Below, in pieces: positions 35,925 to 44,754 of a stretch of 64,000 nt of DNA. The notes below the pieces were generated by a model, which saw only the letters and a program-made list of their open reading frames with translations, ran no database searches and was not told the DNA's origin. Where the stretch lies: assembly GCF_000423585.1 (NCBI RefSeq), contig NZ_KE384055.1, positions 167,232 to 231,231 on the forward strand, given 5' to 3'. Position 1 is the stretch's first letter; each line of letters starts with the position of its first letter. This DNA comes from Salinimicrobium xinjiangense DSM 19287 (GTDB taxonomy: Bacteria > Bacteroidota > Bacteroidia > Flavobacteriales > Flavobacteriaceae). The position numbers and the translations under genes are program-made.

Positions 35925-36692
35925 TTATCGGATGTTCTTTAAGAATTGCGGAATTTTACCCGTTCCGTTTTCGGTGAGGTGTTTAATGAATGCGCTACCG
36001 ATTATCGCGCCTTTTGTCTGTGCTGTAGCCTGTTCAAAGGTTTTGTTGTCCTTGATCCCGAAGCCGACAATAAGAGGGCTCTTTAGTCCCATTTTTGACA
36101 CCCGAGTAAAATAATCCTTTTGTTCATCTCCAAAGCCACCTGTACCGCCTGTCACACTCGCACTGCTCACCATATAAATAAAGCCTTCGGAAGCGCTGTC
36201 GATCTCTTTTATCCTTTCTTCTGAAGTTTGTGGAGTAATAAGAAATATCATCAGCAGATCATACTTCTGAAAGATCTCTTTATACTGAAGCTCGTATTCC
36301 TCCAGCGGAAGATCCGGAATTATGAGTCCGTCAATCCCACTTTCTCTGCATTGACGGCAAAATCGCTCTACTCCGAACTGAAGGATGGGATTAAAATAAC
36401 CCATGATCAATAACGGAATATCAACAGATTTGCGAATTCCCTCCAGTTGCTGAAAAAGCTTTTTGGTGGTCATTCCGCTTTTTAAAGCAGCTTCTGAACT
36501 CCGCTGGATCACCGGTCCGTCGGCTAAAGGATCACTGAAAGGCAATCCAATTTCAACCATATCCACACCGCTTTCCTGAAGCTCCTGAAGTATGGTGACG
36601 GTATCTTCAGGTTCAGGATATCCTGCGGTAAAGTAAATGGAAAGCAGCTTTTTGGAAGGATCTTCCTGAAGTTTTTGTTTTATTCTGTTCAT
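35925..36692 (-). CDS. trpA: Tryptophan synthase alpha subunit
   Basis: Cleaves indole-3-glycerol phosphate to indole, which tunnels to TrpB. Start ATG 36692 (MNRIKQKLQED) preferred; an ATG at 36713 adds seven residues. 255 aa. Catalytic Glu and Asp lie in VDMVEIGLPFSDPLADGP; the phosphate-binding end includes SPLIVGFGIKD. Last gene of the trp operon, separated from trpB by a 78-bp stretch with a paired hairpin repeat. Confidence 0.97.
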   Translation of the reverse strand: MNRIKQKLQEDPSKKLLSIYFTAGYPEPEDTVTILQELQESGVDMVEIGLPFSDPLADGPVIQRSSEAALKSGMTTKKLFQQLEGIRKSVDIPLLIMGYFNPILQFGVERFCRQCRESGIDGLIIPDLPLEEYELQYKEIFQKYDLLMIFLITPQTSEERIKEIDSASEGFIYMVSSASVTGGTGGFGDEQKDYFTRVSKMGLKSPLIVGFGIKDNKTFEQATAQTKGAIIGSAFIKHLTENGTGKIPQFLKNIR

Positions 36693-36707
36693 GTTTTTAT
36701 TAAATGT

Positions 36708-36765
36708 CGTCAAGCTGAACTTGTTTCAGCTTCTTTTGAGATCCTGAAATAAATTCAGGATGACG
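36708..36765. repeat. Composite palindromic repeat inside the trp operon
   Basis: CGTCA (36708-36712) and TGACG (36761-36765) enclose two hairpins: AAGCTGAA/TTCAGCTT (36712-36719, 36725-36732) and ATCCTGAA/TTCAGGAT (36741-36748, 36754-36761). It resembles dispersed intergenic repeats found in flavobacterial genomes. It lies between trpB and trpA and could stabilise the message. Confidence 0.75.
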
Positions 36766-36770
36766 GTATA

Positions 36771-37952
36771 TTACAAATTAAAATGCTCTATATAAGTATT
36801 AAGGTCCTTATCTCCACGACCGGAGAGATTCACCACTACCACATCATCTTTTTCGAATTTCCGGGTCTCAAAAATGGCAAGAGCGTGGGCGGTTTCTATT
36901 GCCGGAATGATCCCTTCCAGCTTACACAGCTGCAATCCTGCGGCCATGGCGTCTTCATCTGTTACCGAAATAAATTCCCCACGCCCGGTCCTGAATAGAT
37001 TGGCATGCATAGGTCCAACTCCGGGATAGTCTAGCCCGGCGGAAATGGAATAAGGCTCAGTGATCTGTCCGTCTTCTGTTTGCATCAACAGGGTTTTACT
37101 GCCGTGGATGATTCCCTCGCGACCAAGGGCTGAGGTTGCTGCACTTTTACCTGTGAGCACACCTTCCCCGGCGGCTTCTACGGCAATGATACCTACCTCT
37201 TCTTTATCCAGGTAGTGGTAATACAATCCGGCGGCGTTACTTCCACCGCCGACACATGCCACCACGTAATCGGGATTTTCACGGCCTTCCTTTTCCTGCA
37301 GTTGCTTTTGCACTTCTTCAGAAACTACGCTTTGAAATCTTGCAACCATGTCCGGATAGGGATGTGGTCCTACCACAGATCCGATGATATAATGCGTGTT
37401 CATCGGATTGTTGATCCAGTCACGAATGGCCTCGTTTGTGGCATCTTTCAGAGTACGGCTGCCTGAGGTCGCGGGAACCACAGTGGCACCGAGCATTTTC
37501 ATCCGGGCCACGTTTGGCGCCTGTCTTTTAATGTCGATCTCGCCCATATACACCACGCATTCAATTCCCATGAGCGCGCAAACAGTAGCAGTCGCCACTC
37601 CGTGCTGTCCTGCACCGGTTTCGGCTATAATTCGGCTTTTACCCAGGCGCTTTGCCATTAGGATCTGGCCAATGGTATTGTTTACTTTGTGAGCCCCTGT
37701 ATGGCAGAGATCTTCACGTTTTAAATAGACTTTTGTACCGTATTTTTTGCTGAACCTTTCAGCATAGTAAAGTGGCGTGGGCCTGCCCACATAATCCTTT
37801 AGCAGCTGACGGAATTCCTTCTGAAAATCCTCTTCCTGCATGATCTGCAGATAGCGGGAGCGAAGCTCCTCTACATTGGGGTATAGCATTTCCGGAATAA
37901 AGGCGCCGCCAAAATCCCCGTAATATCCTTTTTCGTTTACCTGATAAATCAT
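36771..37952 (-). CDS. trpB: Tryptophan synthase beta subunit
   Basis: PLP enzyme condensing indole and serine to tryptophan. 393 aa. Schiff-base Lys89 in [13 protein letters not shown], the phosphate loop GGGSNAAG near 235, and the C-terminal SGRGDKDL. 5 bp downstream of trpF. Operon order is E-G-D-C-F-B-A. Confidence 0.98.
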   Translation of the reverse strand: MIYQVNEKGYYGDFGGAFIPEMLYPNVEELRSRYLQIMQEEDFQKEFRQLLKDYVGRPTPLYYAERFSKKYGTKVYLKREDLCHTGAHKVNNTIGQILMAKRLGKSRIIAETGAGQHGVATATVCALMGIECVVYMGEIDIKRQAPNVARMKMLGATVVPATSGSRTLKDATNEAIRDWINNPMNTHYIIGSVVGPHPYPDMVARFQSVVSEEVQKQLQEKEGRENPDYVVACVGGGSNAAGLYYHYLDKEEVGIIAVEAAGEGVLTGKSAATSALGREGIIHGSKTLLMQTEDGQITEPYSISAGLDYPGVGPMHANLFRTGRGEFISVTDEDAMAAGLQLCKLEGIIPAIETAHALAIFETRKFEKDDVVVVNLSGRGDKDLNTYIEHFNL

Positions 37953-37957
37953 ATTTC

Positions 37958-38617
37958 TTATTTATTAAACAGCCCTTCCCTAAATTTCTCCAGAGCTGCG
38001 GGATCTTTCATTCCCGGTGCCGTTTCAAATTTGCTGTTTACATCGATGCCGTAAAACAGCTCCTCATTGTTATTTCTTTTAAAATAGCTGTAGAATGATC
38101 TTATAGCAGCAACTTCGTCAACTCCTATTCCGCCACTCAGGAAAAATGGAGTGTTGGAGGGGTATTCCTTTAAAAGATCCCAATCGAAAGTAATCCCATT
38201 TCCACCCTTATTTTTTCCAATGGTGTCAAAAAGGAAAAAATCCACTAATTCTTCATACGGTCTTAGGCGGTCGAAGTTAAAGACTTCTCTGATGCCGAAG
38301 ACTTTGATGATCTCTACGGGTTTCCCTGCTTCGGAAAAATGATCTTTTAAGTTCTTGCATAATTCCGCCGATTCCTCCCCGTGAAGCTGAACAGCTTCAA
38401 GCTCATAGTCCTCAACTTTCTGAATGATCTCTTCTTCTGAAGCGTTTACAAATACCCCAGTTCTTTTGATCTGCGGAGTAAGTGCTTCAATTTTTTCCGA
38501 GACATTTCGTGGAGAACCTTCATAAAAAATCAGGCCCAGATAATCGGGTTTCAAAGCCGCTATAGCCCCGATGTTTTCGGCTTCTCTCATGCCGCAGATC
38601 TTCAGTTTCAGGTCCAT
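37958..38617 (-). CDS. trpF: Phosphoribosylanthranilate isomerase
   Basis: Amadori rearrangement, third step from anthranilate. 219 aa from ATG 38617 ([19 protein letters not shown]); the in-frame extension upstream lies inside trpC and is rejected. Catalytic Cys is in KICGMRE, catalytic Asp in [14 protein letters not shown], and the phosphate site is [12 protein letters not shown]. Overlaps the trpC end by 10 bp. Confidence 0.96.
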   Translation of the reverse strand: MDLKLKICGMREAENIGAIAALKPDYLGLIFYEGSPRNVSEKIEALTPQIKRTGVFVNASEEEIIQKVEDYELEAVQLHGEESAELCKNLKDHFSEAGKPVEIIKVFGIREVFNFDRLRPYEELVDFFLFDTIGKNKGGNGITFDWDLLKEYPSNTPFFLSGGIGVDEVAAIRSFYSYFKRNNNEELFYGIDVNSKFETAPGMKDPAALEKFREGLFNK

Positions 38618-39408
38618 AAGGCTTTGGATTTTAGTTCCTGAATGAATTCCGCAGCACTCTTGCCGGGATCTTCTGTCTTCATAAAATTGCCACCGATAAG
38701 AAAGCCCTGAAATCCGCATTTTTGGAGCTCCAGGATTGCGGCTGTATCACTAATTCCGCTTTCGGAGATCTTGATATAATTGTCAGGAATCTTTTCTGCC
38801 AGATCCTTGCTGAATTTTAAGTCAACTTCGAAGTTCTTTAGATTTCGGTTATTGACACCGATAATATCTACGGTGTCAAAAATGTTATTTTTGAGCTCCT
38901 CTTCATTGTGTACTTCCAGCAAAACTTCTAATCCCAGTTTTTTAGCCAGCGCTGAAAATTTCTTGATTTCTGAAGGTTTCAGCATAGCGGCGATCAAAAG
39001 GATAACGTCTGCACCCATTGCTTTTGCCTCAATGATCTGGTATTCATCTACAATAAAATCTTTCCGCAGCAATGGTAACTTCACAGTTTCCCTGGCAAGG
39101 GCGAGGTCGTCTAAAGAGCCTCCAAAGAACTCCTCATCTGTAAGTACAGAAATTCCTGACGCGCCTGCCTTTTCATAGCCGGCGGTTATTTCGGCTACTT
39201 CGGCATCCAGGTTAATTTCGGGATGGGAGGGGGAGCGTCTTTTGAATTCGGCAATAATTCCTGTATCAGATTTCTGAAGATTTTCCTTTAAGGAGATGCA
39301 TTTCCTCTTGAAGTGAGGCAGAAGCTCCAGGGATTCTGCCGGAATTTCTTCTTTAGAAATTGCCAGTTCCTGTTTTTTATGGGCGGCTATTTTTTCGAGT
39401 ATGTTCAT
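38608..39408 (-). CDS. trpC: Indole-3-glycerol phosphate synthase
   Basis: Closes the indole ring from CdRP. 266 aa, TIM barrel. GIIAEFKRRSPSHPEI (catalytic Lys) near 51-66, LRKDFIVDEYQIIEAKAMGAD near 114-134, GVNNRNLKNFEVD, and SESGISD. Overlaps trpF by 10 bp and follows trpD by 5 bp. A TCAAAAATGTTATTTTTGA palindrome lies within it at 38876-38894. Confidence 0.97.
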   Translation of the reverse strand: MNILEKIAAHKKQELAISKEEIPAESLELLPHFKRKCISLKENLQKSDTGIIAEFKRRSPSHPEINLDAEVAEITAGYEKAGASGISVLTDEEFFGGSLDDLALARETVKLPLLRKDFIVDEYQIIEAKAMGADVILLIAAMLKPSEIKKFSALAKKLGLEVLLEVHNEEELKNNIFDTVDIIGVNNRNLKNFEVDLKFSKDLAEKIPDNYIKISESGISDTAAILELQKCGFQGFLIGGNFMKTEDPGKSAAEFIQELKSKALWT

Positions 39409-39413
39409 TCTTT

Positions 39414-40403
39414 TTAATTTAACTGCTGAAGTTTCTGCAATGCCTTTAATGCATTACCGGACTTCAGACTTTCTTTGGCTTCAAAAAAGGCATTTTCAAG
39501 CCCTGTTTTTTTCACTGTGCTTATAGCAACGGCGGCATTGGCACAGACTACATTGACCTGGGACTCTGTTCCTTTGTTGTTAAGCACATCCATAAAGATC
39601 TTCGCCGCCGATTCCACTGTATTTCCTCCTGAAATATCTGCGGCATTGATCTCAGGGACATCAAGATCCTGAGGTCGCAGCATGGTTTCAGCCCGGTTGG
39701 TGATCATTTTCGTGTTTCCGGTAAGGGAGATCTCGTCGTAACCGTCCAATGCATGTAAAATGGTGAAATTCTTATCTGTCTTCTGGTAAAGATAAGCATA
39801 CATCCTGGCGAGTTCAAGGCTGTAAACTCCCACCACCTGATTCTTTGGAAACGCCGGATTTACCATGGGACCCAACATGTTGAAAAAGGTCTTTACTCCA
39901 AGATTCTTTCTTATTGGCGCTACATTTTTCATGGCGGGATGGAAAAGTGCAGCGTGTAAAAAGCAAATTCCGGCTTCGTCTATGCTGCGCTCAATGAAAT
40001 CCTGCTCATTGCTGAATTTAATTCCCAGGTGCTCCATGACGTTGGAACTCCCGCAACCGGATGAGACTCCGTAGTTCCCATGTTTTGCGACTTTTACTCC
40101 GGCGCCGGCAGTAACAAATGAGGCCAAAGTCGAAATATTGAAAGTGTCCTTGCCGTCACCTCCGGTCCCACAGAGGTCTACAGGATCATACTGACTCAGC
40201 TCTACCGGAAGGCACATTTCCAGCAGCGCATCACGGAAGCCTTCCAGCTCGTCCAGAGTAATGCTTCGCATCATGTACACCGTTAGAAAAGCTGCGATTT
40301 GGCTGTCGTTATAGCTACCCGTGGAAATATTTACCAGCACAGATCTGGCTTCTTCCCGGCTGATGGTCTCGTGGTTGATTAACCTGTTTAAAATTTGTTT
40401 CAT
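39414..40403 (-). CDS. trpD: Anthranilate phosphoribosyltransferase
   Basis: Adds the phosphoribosyl group of PRPP to anthranilate. 329 aa. The signature DLCGTGGDGKDTFNIST (about 77-93) and KHGNYGVSSGCGSSNVMEHLG are intact, and GPMVNPAFPKNQVVGVY follows. It starts 3 bp after the trpG stop. Free-standing, not fused to trpG. Confidence 0.97.
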   Translation of the reverse strand: MKQILNRLINHETISREEARSVLVNISTGSYNDSQIAAFLTVYMMRSITLDELEGFRDALLEMCLPVELSQYDPVDLCGTGGDGKDTFNISTLASFVTAGAGVKVAKHGNYGVSSGCGSSNVMEHLGIKFSNEQDFIERSIDEAGICFLHAALFHPAMKNVAPIRKNLGVKTFFNMLGPMVNPAFPKNQVVGVYSLELARMYAYLYQKTDKNFTILHALDGYDEISLTGNTKMITNRAETMLRPQDLDVPEINAADISGGNTVESAAKIFMDVLNNKGTESQVNVVCANAAVAISTVKKTGLENAFFEAKESLKSGNALKALQKLQQLN

Positions 40404-40406
40404 GCC

Positions 40407-41075
40407 TTAAGCTATATCGGATTCTTTAGTTTCTTGTTTTTCTTTGGGAGATCTTGCCGGGCTGTTGATCCAGTTGGCGATGATCTTTTTTCCCTGCGGC
40501 GTCAAAACAGACTCCGGGTGAAATTGTACTCCGCGAACATCATAATCTCTGTGACGAAGGGACATGATCTGTCCGTTTTCATCAAAAGAGGTTGCTTCAA
40601 GACAATCGGGAAGTGCAGTATCCACAACCCAGGAGTGGTAGCGACCGACTTCAATTTCATTGTCCATAGTATCAAACAGCATTTCATCTGTTACACATAA
40701 TTTCACTTTTGAAGCTACACCGTGATAAACCTCCTTAAGGTTGATCAACTTTCCGCCGAAGACTTCGCCAATGGCCTGCTGCCCGAGACAGACACCTAAA
40801 ATGCTCTTTTTGGAGGCGTAGCTGGAAATGACCTGTTTAAGTAGTCCGGCTTCATCGGGAATTCCGGGGCCGGGGGAAAGCAGGATCTTATCGTACTTCT
40901 CTATTTCTTCCAGGTCCAGCTCATCGTTGCGTCGCACAGTTACTTTGCAATCCAGCTCTTCAAGGTAATGCACCAGGTTATATACAAATGAGTCGTAATT
41001 GTCAATTACTAAGACCCTTGGTCTCTCCCCTCCGGGAAGAGCATTGTTTTTATTATTTAAGTCTTTTTCCATCAA
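40407..41075 (-). CDS. trpG: Anthranilate synthase component II (glutamine amidotransferase)
   Basis: Class I amidotransferase releasing ammonia from glutamine for TrpE. 222 aa including a short N-terminal tail. Oxyanion SPGPGIPDEAG, nucleophile Cys96 in GVCLGQQ, and the His-Glu pair in QFHPESVLTP. Two ATGs at the start differ by one codon. It could also serve folate synthesis, as in some bacteria, but the trp operon position argues for anthranilate. Confidence 0.95.
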   Translation of the reverse strand: MMEKDLNNKNNALPGGERPRVLVIDNYDSFVYNLVHYLEELDCKVTVRRNDELDLEEIEKYDKILLSPGPGIPDEAGLLKQVISSYASKKSILGVCLGQQAIGEVFGGKLINLKEVYHGVASKVKLCVTDEMLFDTMDNEIEVGRYHSWVVDTALPDCLEATSFDENGQIMSLRHRDYDVRGVQFHPESVLTPQGKKIIANWINSPARSPKEKQETKESDIA

Positions 41076-41081
41076 TATTCT

Positions 41082-41166
41082 TTTAATTCCCTCCTTTTTA
41101 AAGAGGGTGTCCGCCTCGGCGGACGGGGTGGTTAAACTCCCCTCCTATGGAGGGGCCGGGGGAGGC
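41082..41166. repeat. Flavobacterial-type intergenic palindromes between trpE and trpG
   Basis: GTCCGCC/GGCGGAC palindrome (41109-41124) followed by CCCCTCC/GGAGGGG (41139-41145, 41149-41155). GC-rich against an AT-rich background. It lies inside the operon, so these stems may affect read-through or RNA stability. Confidence 0.75.
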
Positions 41167-41167
41167 T

Positions 41168-42562
41168 CTATATTCCTTCAGCCAGTTCCAGTGCTTTTTT
41201 CAAGGCTCCCAGTTTGTTGTACACTTCCTGTAATTCACTTTCTTCAGACGATCCTGAAACTATTCCTGCCCCGGCCTGGAAGTGAAGCCGGTGATTTTTG
41301 CTCAAAAATGATCTGATGATTATTGCATGGTTGAAATTTCCGTTGAAATCCATAAATCCAATTGCGCCTCCGTAGAAATCCCTGTTTACATTCTCATACT
41401 TCTCTATAAGCTGCATCGCCTTATGTTTTGGCGCACCACTTAAGGTGCCTGCAGGAAAGGTGTCGGCCACCATCTGCATGGTGCTAATGTCTTCATTTTT
41501 ATTTCCGGTTACCTTGCTTACGAGGTGGATCACGTGAGAGAAGAATTGTATCTCTTTATAAGTTTCCACTTTTACTCCGCTGCCGTTGCGGCTAAGGTCA
41601 TTTCGGGCAAGATCTACCAACATCACGTGTTCAGAATTTTCCTTTTCATCGGCTGCGAGGGCTTTGGCGCTTTCGGCATCCTGTTCATCATTTCCGGTTC
41701 TTTTAAAGGTTCCGGCGATGGGGTGGATTTCGGCTTTGCCGTCTTTTACAACAAGCTGGGCTTCCGGCGAACTTCCGAAGATCTTGAAATTTCCGTAGTC
41801 AAAATAGAAGAGGTAAGGCGAGGGGTTGACGTTCCGCAGGGCACGATATACATTGAATTCATCTCCTTTGAAGCCCTGGGAAAATCTTCTTGAAAGCACC
41901 AGTTGGAAAACATCACCACGCTGACAGTGCTCCTTTGCTTTTTGAACCATCTTACGGTAACCTTCATCGGTCTCGTTTGAAGCAGGTTCTCCTTCGGCAG
42001 TAAAAGAGTAGGAGGCGAAATTCTTCACTTTCAGCAGCTGTTCGATCTGTTCCAGATTACTGGCAGAATTGTAGCTGTGATCAAAAATGAAAGCCTCATT
42101 ATTGAAATGGTTAATGGCAATGATATTCTGATACACCGCATAATATATTTCGGGAATTTCGAGATCTCCCTTTTTTTTGTTCAGCTTTAAGTTTTCAAAG
42201 TACTGCACACCGTCATAAGCAATGTATCCAAAAAGACCTTCATTGATAAAATTAAAATCGGGTGCGGTGGTGCTGAATTTTTTGGCGAACTCGTGGATCT
42301 TTTCAGGAACATTTATTTCGGAGGAAATTTCAGTTTCTTCAACAGAGCCGTCGGAAAAATTTTGAATAAGCCTGTTTTTCTCCACTTTGACAGAAGCTAT
42401 AGGATTGCAGCAGATGTAGGAGAAACTGTTTTCATTCCCATGGTAATCACTACTCTCGAGCAGGAGGCTGTTGGGAAAAATATCCCTGAGCCTTAGATAA
42501 ACACTCACCGGAGTAAAGGTATCTGCCAGTAGTTTCTTGTACGTAGTTTTGAGTTGGTACAT
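41168..42562 (-). CDS. trpE: Anthranilate synthase component I
   Basis: Chorismate to anthranilate, using ammonia from TrpG. 464 aa from ATG 42562 (MYQLKTTYKKL), preferred over the ATG at 42595, which touches the attenuator T-tract. N-terminal LLESSDYHGNENSF carries the tryptophan feedback-binding LLES motif. The chorismate-binding half has GNFKIFGSSPEAQL, HPIAGTFKR, ENSEHVMLVDLARND and YGGAIGFMDF. First structural gene of the operon. Confidence 0.96.
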   Translation of the reverse strand: MYQLKTTYKKLLADTFTPVSVYLRLRDIFPNSLLLESSDYHGNENSFSYICCNPIASVKVEKNRLIQNFSDGSVEETEISSEINVPEKIHEFAKKFSTTAPDFNFINEGLFGYIAYDGVQYFENLKLNKKKGDLEIPEIYYAVYQNIIAINHFNNEAFIFDHSYNSASNLEQIEQLLKVKNFASYSFTAEGEPASNETDEGYRKMVQKAKEHCQRGDVFQLVLSRRFSQGFKGDEFNVYRALRNVNPSPYLFYFDYGNFKIFGSSPEAQLVVKDGKAEIHPIAGTFKRTGNDEQDAESAKALAADEKENSEHVMLVDLARNDLSRNGSGVKVETYKEIQFFSHVIHLVSKVTGNKNEDISTMQMVADTFPAGTLSGAPKHKAMQLIEKYENVNRDFYGGAIGFMDFNGNFNHAIIIRSFLSKNHRLHFQAGAGIVSGSSEESELQEVYNKLGALKKALELAEGI

Positions 42563-42594
42563 ATTTAAATTCTGCTTTTCTGAATTATTGAACA

Positions 42595-42627
42595 TAAAAA
42601 AAGGCTTGTCGTGATTGACAAGCCTTT
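42595..42627 (-). terminator. trp operon attenuator terminator
   Basis: Minus-strand AAAGGCTTGTC pairs perfectly with GACAAGCCTTT (42617-42627 with 42600-42610), loop AATCAC, followed by a T-run into 42595. Its apical TCACGAC can alternatively pair with GTCGTGA at the end of the leader peptide gene (42651-42657), giving a mutually exclusive structure. Confidence 0.92.
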
Positions 42628-42650
42628 GTATATGATACAGGAGGTTTTGC

Positions 42651-42707
42651 TCACGACGTTTGACGTAAGTACTTCCACCACCAGTTTTTGTTATTGATCG
42701 GGTTCAT
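42651..42707 (-). CDS. trpL: trp leader peptide with three consecutive Trp codons
   Basis: 18 codons: MNPINNKNWWWKYLRQTS then TGA. Three adjacent TGG codons are at 42675-42683. Too short for ordinary gene finding but the arrangement (promoter, leader, terminator, trpE) is diagnostic of ribosome-mediated attenuation. In low charged Trp-tRNA the ribosome would stall on WWW, leaving the GTCGTGA segment free to compete with the terminator; when tryptophan is plentiful the ribosome reaches the stop and covers that segment. The switch details are inferred from base pairing. Confidence 0.9.
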   Translation of the reverse strand: MNPINNKNWWWKYLRQTS

Positions 42708-42715
42708 TTGAAAAG

Positions 42716-42723
42716 CAAATATA
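42716..42723 (-). promoter_or_regulatory. -7 box of the trp operon
   Basis: Minus-strand TATATTTG, an exact TAnnTTTG match, ending eight bases before the trpL ATG, so the leader transcript has almost no 5' UTR. Confidence 0.75.
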
Positions 42724-42806
42724 AACGGGAATTATTTCTAAAAAAATAAATTCCAATAAAAGTTTTAGATGAAGGCATCTTTAGGCTTAAAAAAGAACCC
42801 GATTCT

Positions 42807-42814
42807 TATCTTTG
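42807..42814 (+). promoter_or_regulatory. -7 box of the rhodanese gene
   Basis: TATCTTTG, an exact match 26 bp before the ATG 42841; divergent from the trp promoter. Confidence 0.65.
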
Positions 42815-42840
42815 TGCAGATCAACCTAAAACTAAATAGC

Positions 42841-43152
42841 ATGAAAGAAATAACACAGGAAGAGTGGAGAGAAAAAATAGCTGAAGATGACAATGCCGTG
42901 ATCCTTGACGTACGTACAGAGGCAGAGGTAGAAGAAGGACATCTTCCCGGGGCAAAAAACATTGATATCTACAAAGGGCAGGAGTTCATCGATGAAATCG
43001 ATCAATTGGACCGGGATAAAAATTACTATGTCTATTGCCGATCGGGTGCCAGAAGTGCGCAGGCCTGCACTCTCATGGATCAGAAAGGATTTAAGACAAC
43101 ATACAATCTTCTGGGAGGGTTTTCCCAGTGGAAGGGAGAAAAGTCGGAATAA
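42841..43152 (+). CDS. Rhodanese-like domain protein
   Basis: 103 aa single rhodanese domain from ATG 42841. The longer in-frame reading from 42769 would include the promoter and is rejected. Active-site Cys66 lies in YVYCRSGARS, a six-residue loop as in sulfurtransferases; EEGHLPGAKNI precedes it. Cytosolic; probably a GlpE-like sulfur transferase, though physiological partner is unknown. A terminator follows at 43178-43207. Confidence 0.93.
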   Translation: MKEITQEEWREKIAEDDNAVILDVRTEAEVEEGHLPGAKNIDIYKGQEFIDEIDQLDRDKNYYVYCRSGARSAQACTLMDQKGFKTTYNLLGGFSQWKGEKSE

Positions 43153-43177
43153 TCCTCATAAAATTTTTAACAAATAG

Positions 43178-43208
43178 AAAGGCAGATTTCTCTGGGAATC
43201 TGCCTTTT
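43178..43208 (+). terminator. Terminator after rhodanese gene
   Basis: AAAGGCAGATT and AATCTGCCTTTTT form a stem with a loop TCTCTGGG. Confidence 0.9.
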
Positions 43209-43334
43209 TCATTTTATGCTCAGAGTAGTAGCAGCAAAGGATATCTTAATTTTTTTAACAAATTTAGCACTTAAATTTTATTGTTCTCCTGCTGTTAAAT
43301 AAGTTAAAAACCTGAGAGAGATGTTGTTAAAAAA

Positions 43335-43365
43335 TTTGGTTATATAAATAATTAGTATAGTTTCG
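43335..43365 (+). promoter_or_regulatory. Putative promoter of the subtilase gene
   Basis: TTTG (43335-43338) and TAGTTTCG (43358-43365, one mismatch to TAnnTTTG) are 19 bp apart, the expected -33/-7 spacing. Confidence 0.6.
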
Positions 43366-43399
43366 GAATATCTTTTAACAATAACCTAAAACATTTTTT

Positions 43400-44638
43400 A
43401 TGAAGTCTAAGAAAACTTATTCAAGTTGGGCGGCAGCTTTTGCCCTTGCCGCAATGGTATCGTGCTCGAAAGACGAGGCACCAAACGTTCAAACTCAGGA
43501 GGAGCCACAGGCATCTCAAAACTACTCTGAGATTATCCCGGGTCAGTTTATTGTAGTTTTTAAAGAGCCCGGAAAAATGTCGGGAGATCACATGTTGAAC
43601 AAATTGCAGGTTCAGGAAAAATCTGAGAATGTTTTTAAATCAAAAGGTGTATCCGGAGTTGAAATTATTTCGGTATACAGCGCCGCTTTATCTGGTGTTG
43701 CCGTAAAAATGTCCAAGGCAGATGCCCTTAAGCTTAGTGAGAGTAAAGATGTGGCCTATGTGGAGCAGGACCGTATCGTTGCACTTGCCCCTCCATGTGG
43801 TACTCCAAACGGAGGTCCATGTGAAGATCCCGGAGACGGTGATGGTGGTGGTGACGGAGGAACCTCTAGTCAGGAAACTCCTTACGGAATTACCCGTGTA
43901 AATGGGGGAGTAACTTATACTGGTAGTGGAGTTGCATGGATCCTTGACACAGGTGTGGACCTGGATCATGAAGACTTGAAAGTTGATGCATCCAGAGGTT
44001 TTAACGCCTTTACTTCGGGAAGAGATGGCGGTTCTCTTGATGACGGAAACGGACATGGAACACATGTAGCAGGGACTATTGCTGCTCTTGATAATAGTGT
44101 AGGAGTTATAGGAGTTGCTGCCGGTGCAACAGTTGTTCCGGTGAAAGTTCTTGACAGCCGTGGAAGTGGATCCTATTCCGGAGTTGTAGCCGGTGTTGAT
44201 CACGTAGCTGCTAACGGAAAATCCGGAGATGTTGCTAACATGAGTCTTGGTGGACCTGTTTCCCAGGCTTTAGATGATGCAGTTCTTAGAGCTGCCCAAG
44301 CGGGAATTAAATTTGCCCTTGCAGCAGGTAATGATGGTGCAGATGCTAATAATTCTTCACCTGCCAGAGTTAACCATGCTAATGTGGTAACTATTTCGGC
44401 CATTAATTCAAGCGATACATTTGCCTCCTTCTCAAACTGGGGTAACCCTCCTGTAGATTACGCAGCACCCGGTGTGAGCATTAAATCTACCTGGAAAGGT
44501 GGTGGTTATAATACTATTAGCGGAACTTCTATGGCGGCGCCTCATGCTGCCGGAATCTGGCTTTTAGGAAATATTTCTACAAGTGGATATGCTTCAGGTG
44601 ATCCTGATGGGAATCCAGACCCTATTGCTGTTCACTAA
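43400..44638 (+). CDS. Subtilisin-like serine protease lipoprotein (S8)
   Basis: 412 aa. Signal with lipobox-like MVSC (Cys22). An inhibitor-I9 propeptide (about 45-130) is followed by a Gly/Asp-rich linker (PGDGDGGGDGGT), then the S8 domain with Asp183 in ILDTGVDLDHED, His219 in GNGHGTHVAGT, oxyanion Asn311 in AAGND, and Ser377 in SGTSMAAPHAAG. It should be auto-processed on the envelope surface. The C-terminus ends soon after the catalytic Ser helix, with no extra C-terminal domain. Substrate unknown. Confidence 0.95.
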   Translation: MKSKKTYSSWAAAFALAAMVSCSKDEAPNVQTQEEPQASQNYSEIIPGQFIVVFKEPGKMSGDHMLNKLQVQEKSENVFKSKGVSGVEIISVYSAALSGVAVKMSKADALKLSESKDVAYVEQDRIVALAPPCGTPNGGPCEDPGDGDGGGDGGTSSQETPYGITRVNGGVTYTGSGVAWILDTGVDLDHEDLKVDASRGFNAFTSGRDGGSLDDGNGHGTHVAGTIAALDNSVGVIGVAAGATVVPVKVLDSRGSGSYSGVVAGVDHVAANGKSGDVANMSLGGPVSQALDDAVLRAAQAGIKFALAAGNDGADANNSSPARVNHANVVTISAINSSDTFASFSNWGNPPVDYAAPGVSIKSTWKGGGYNTISGTSMAAPHAAGIWLLGNISTSGYASGDPDGNPDPIAVH

Positions 44639-44657
44639 GAGTTGATGAATTATCTTT

Positions 44658-44685
44658 AAAAAGCACCCTTTGGGGTGCTTTTTTC
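44658..44685 (+). terminator. Terminator after subtilase gene
   Basis: AAAAGCACCC/GGGTGCTTTT with a T-run: intrinsic terminator. Confidence 0.93.
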
Positions 44686-44708
44686 GTTTTTGCTGATATT
44701 AGTCACAA

Positions 44709-44736
44709 TTGTTACCCTGGGTATTTTTTATCTTTA
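44709..44736 (+). promoter_or_regulatory. Putative promoter of the racemase gene
   Basis: TTG (44709-44711) and TATCTTTA (44729-44736, one mismatch) with 17-bp spacing, 18 bp before the ATG. Confidence 0.5.
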
Positions 44737-44754
44737 TGCGAAACATACCAACCC

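Noticed and set aside
38876..38894. Palindrome TCAAAAATGTTATTTTTGA inside trpC as a functional site
   Set aside because: It encodes conserved trpC residues and may be chance; kept only as a copy in the palindrome count.
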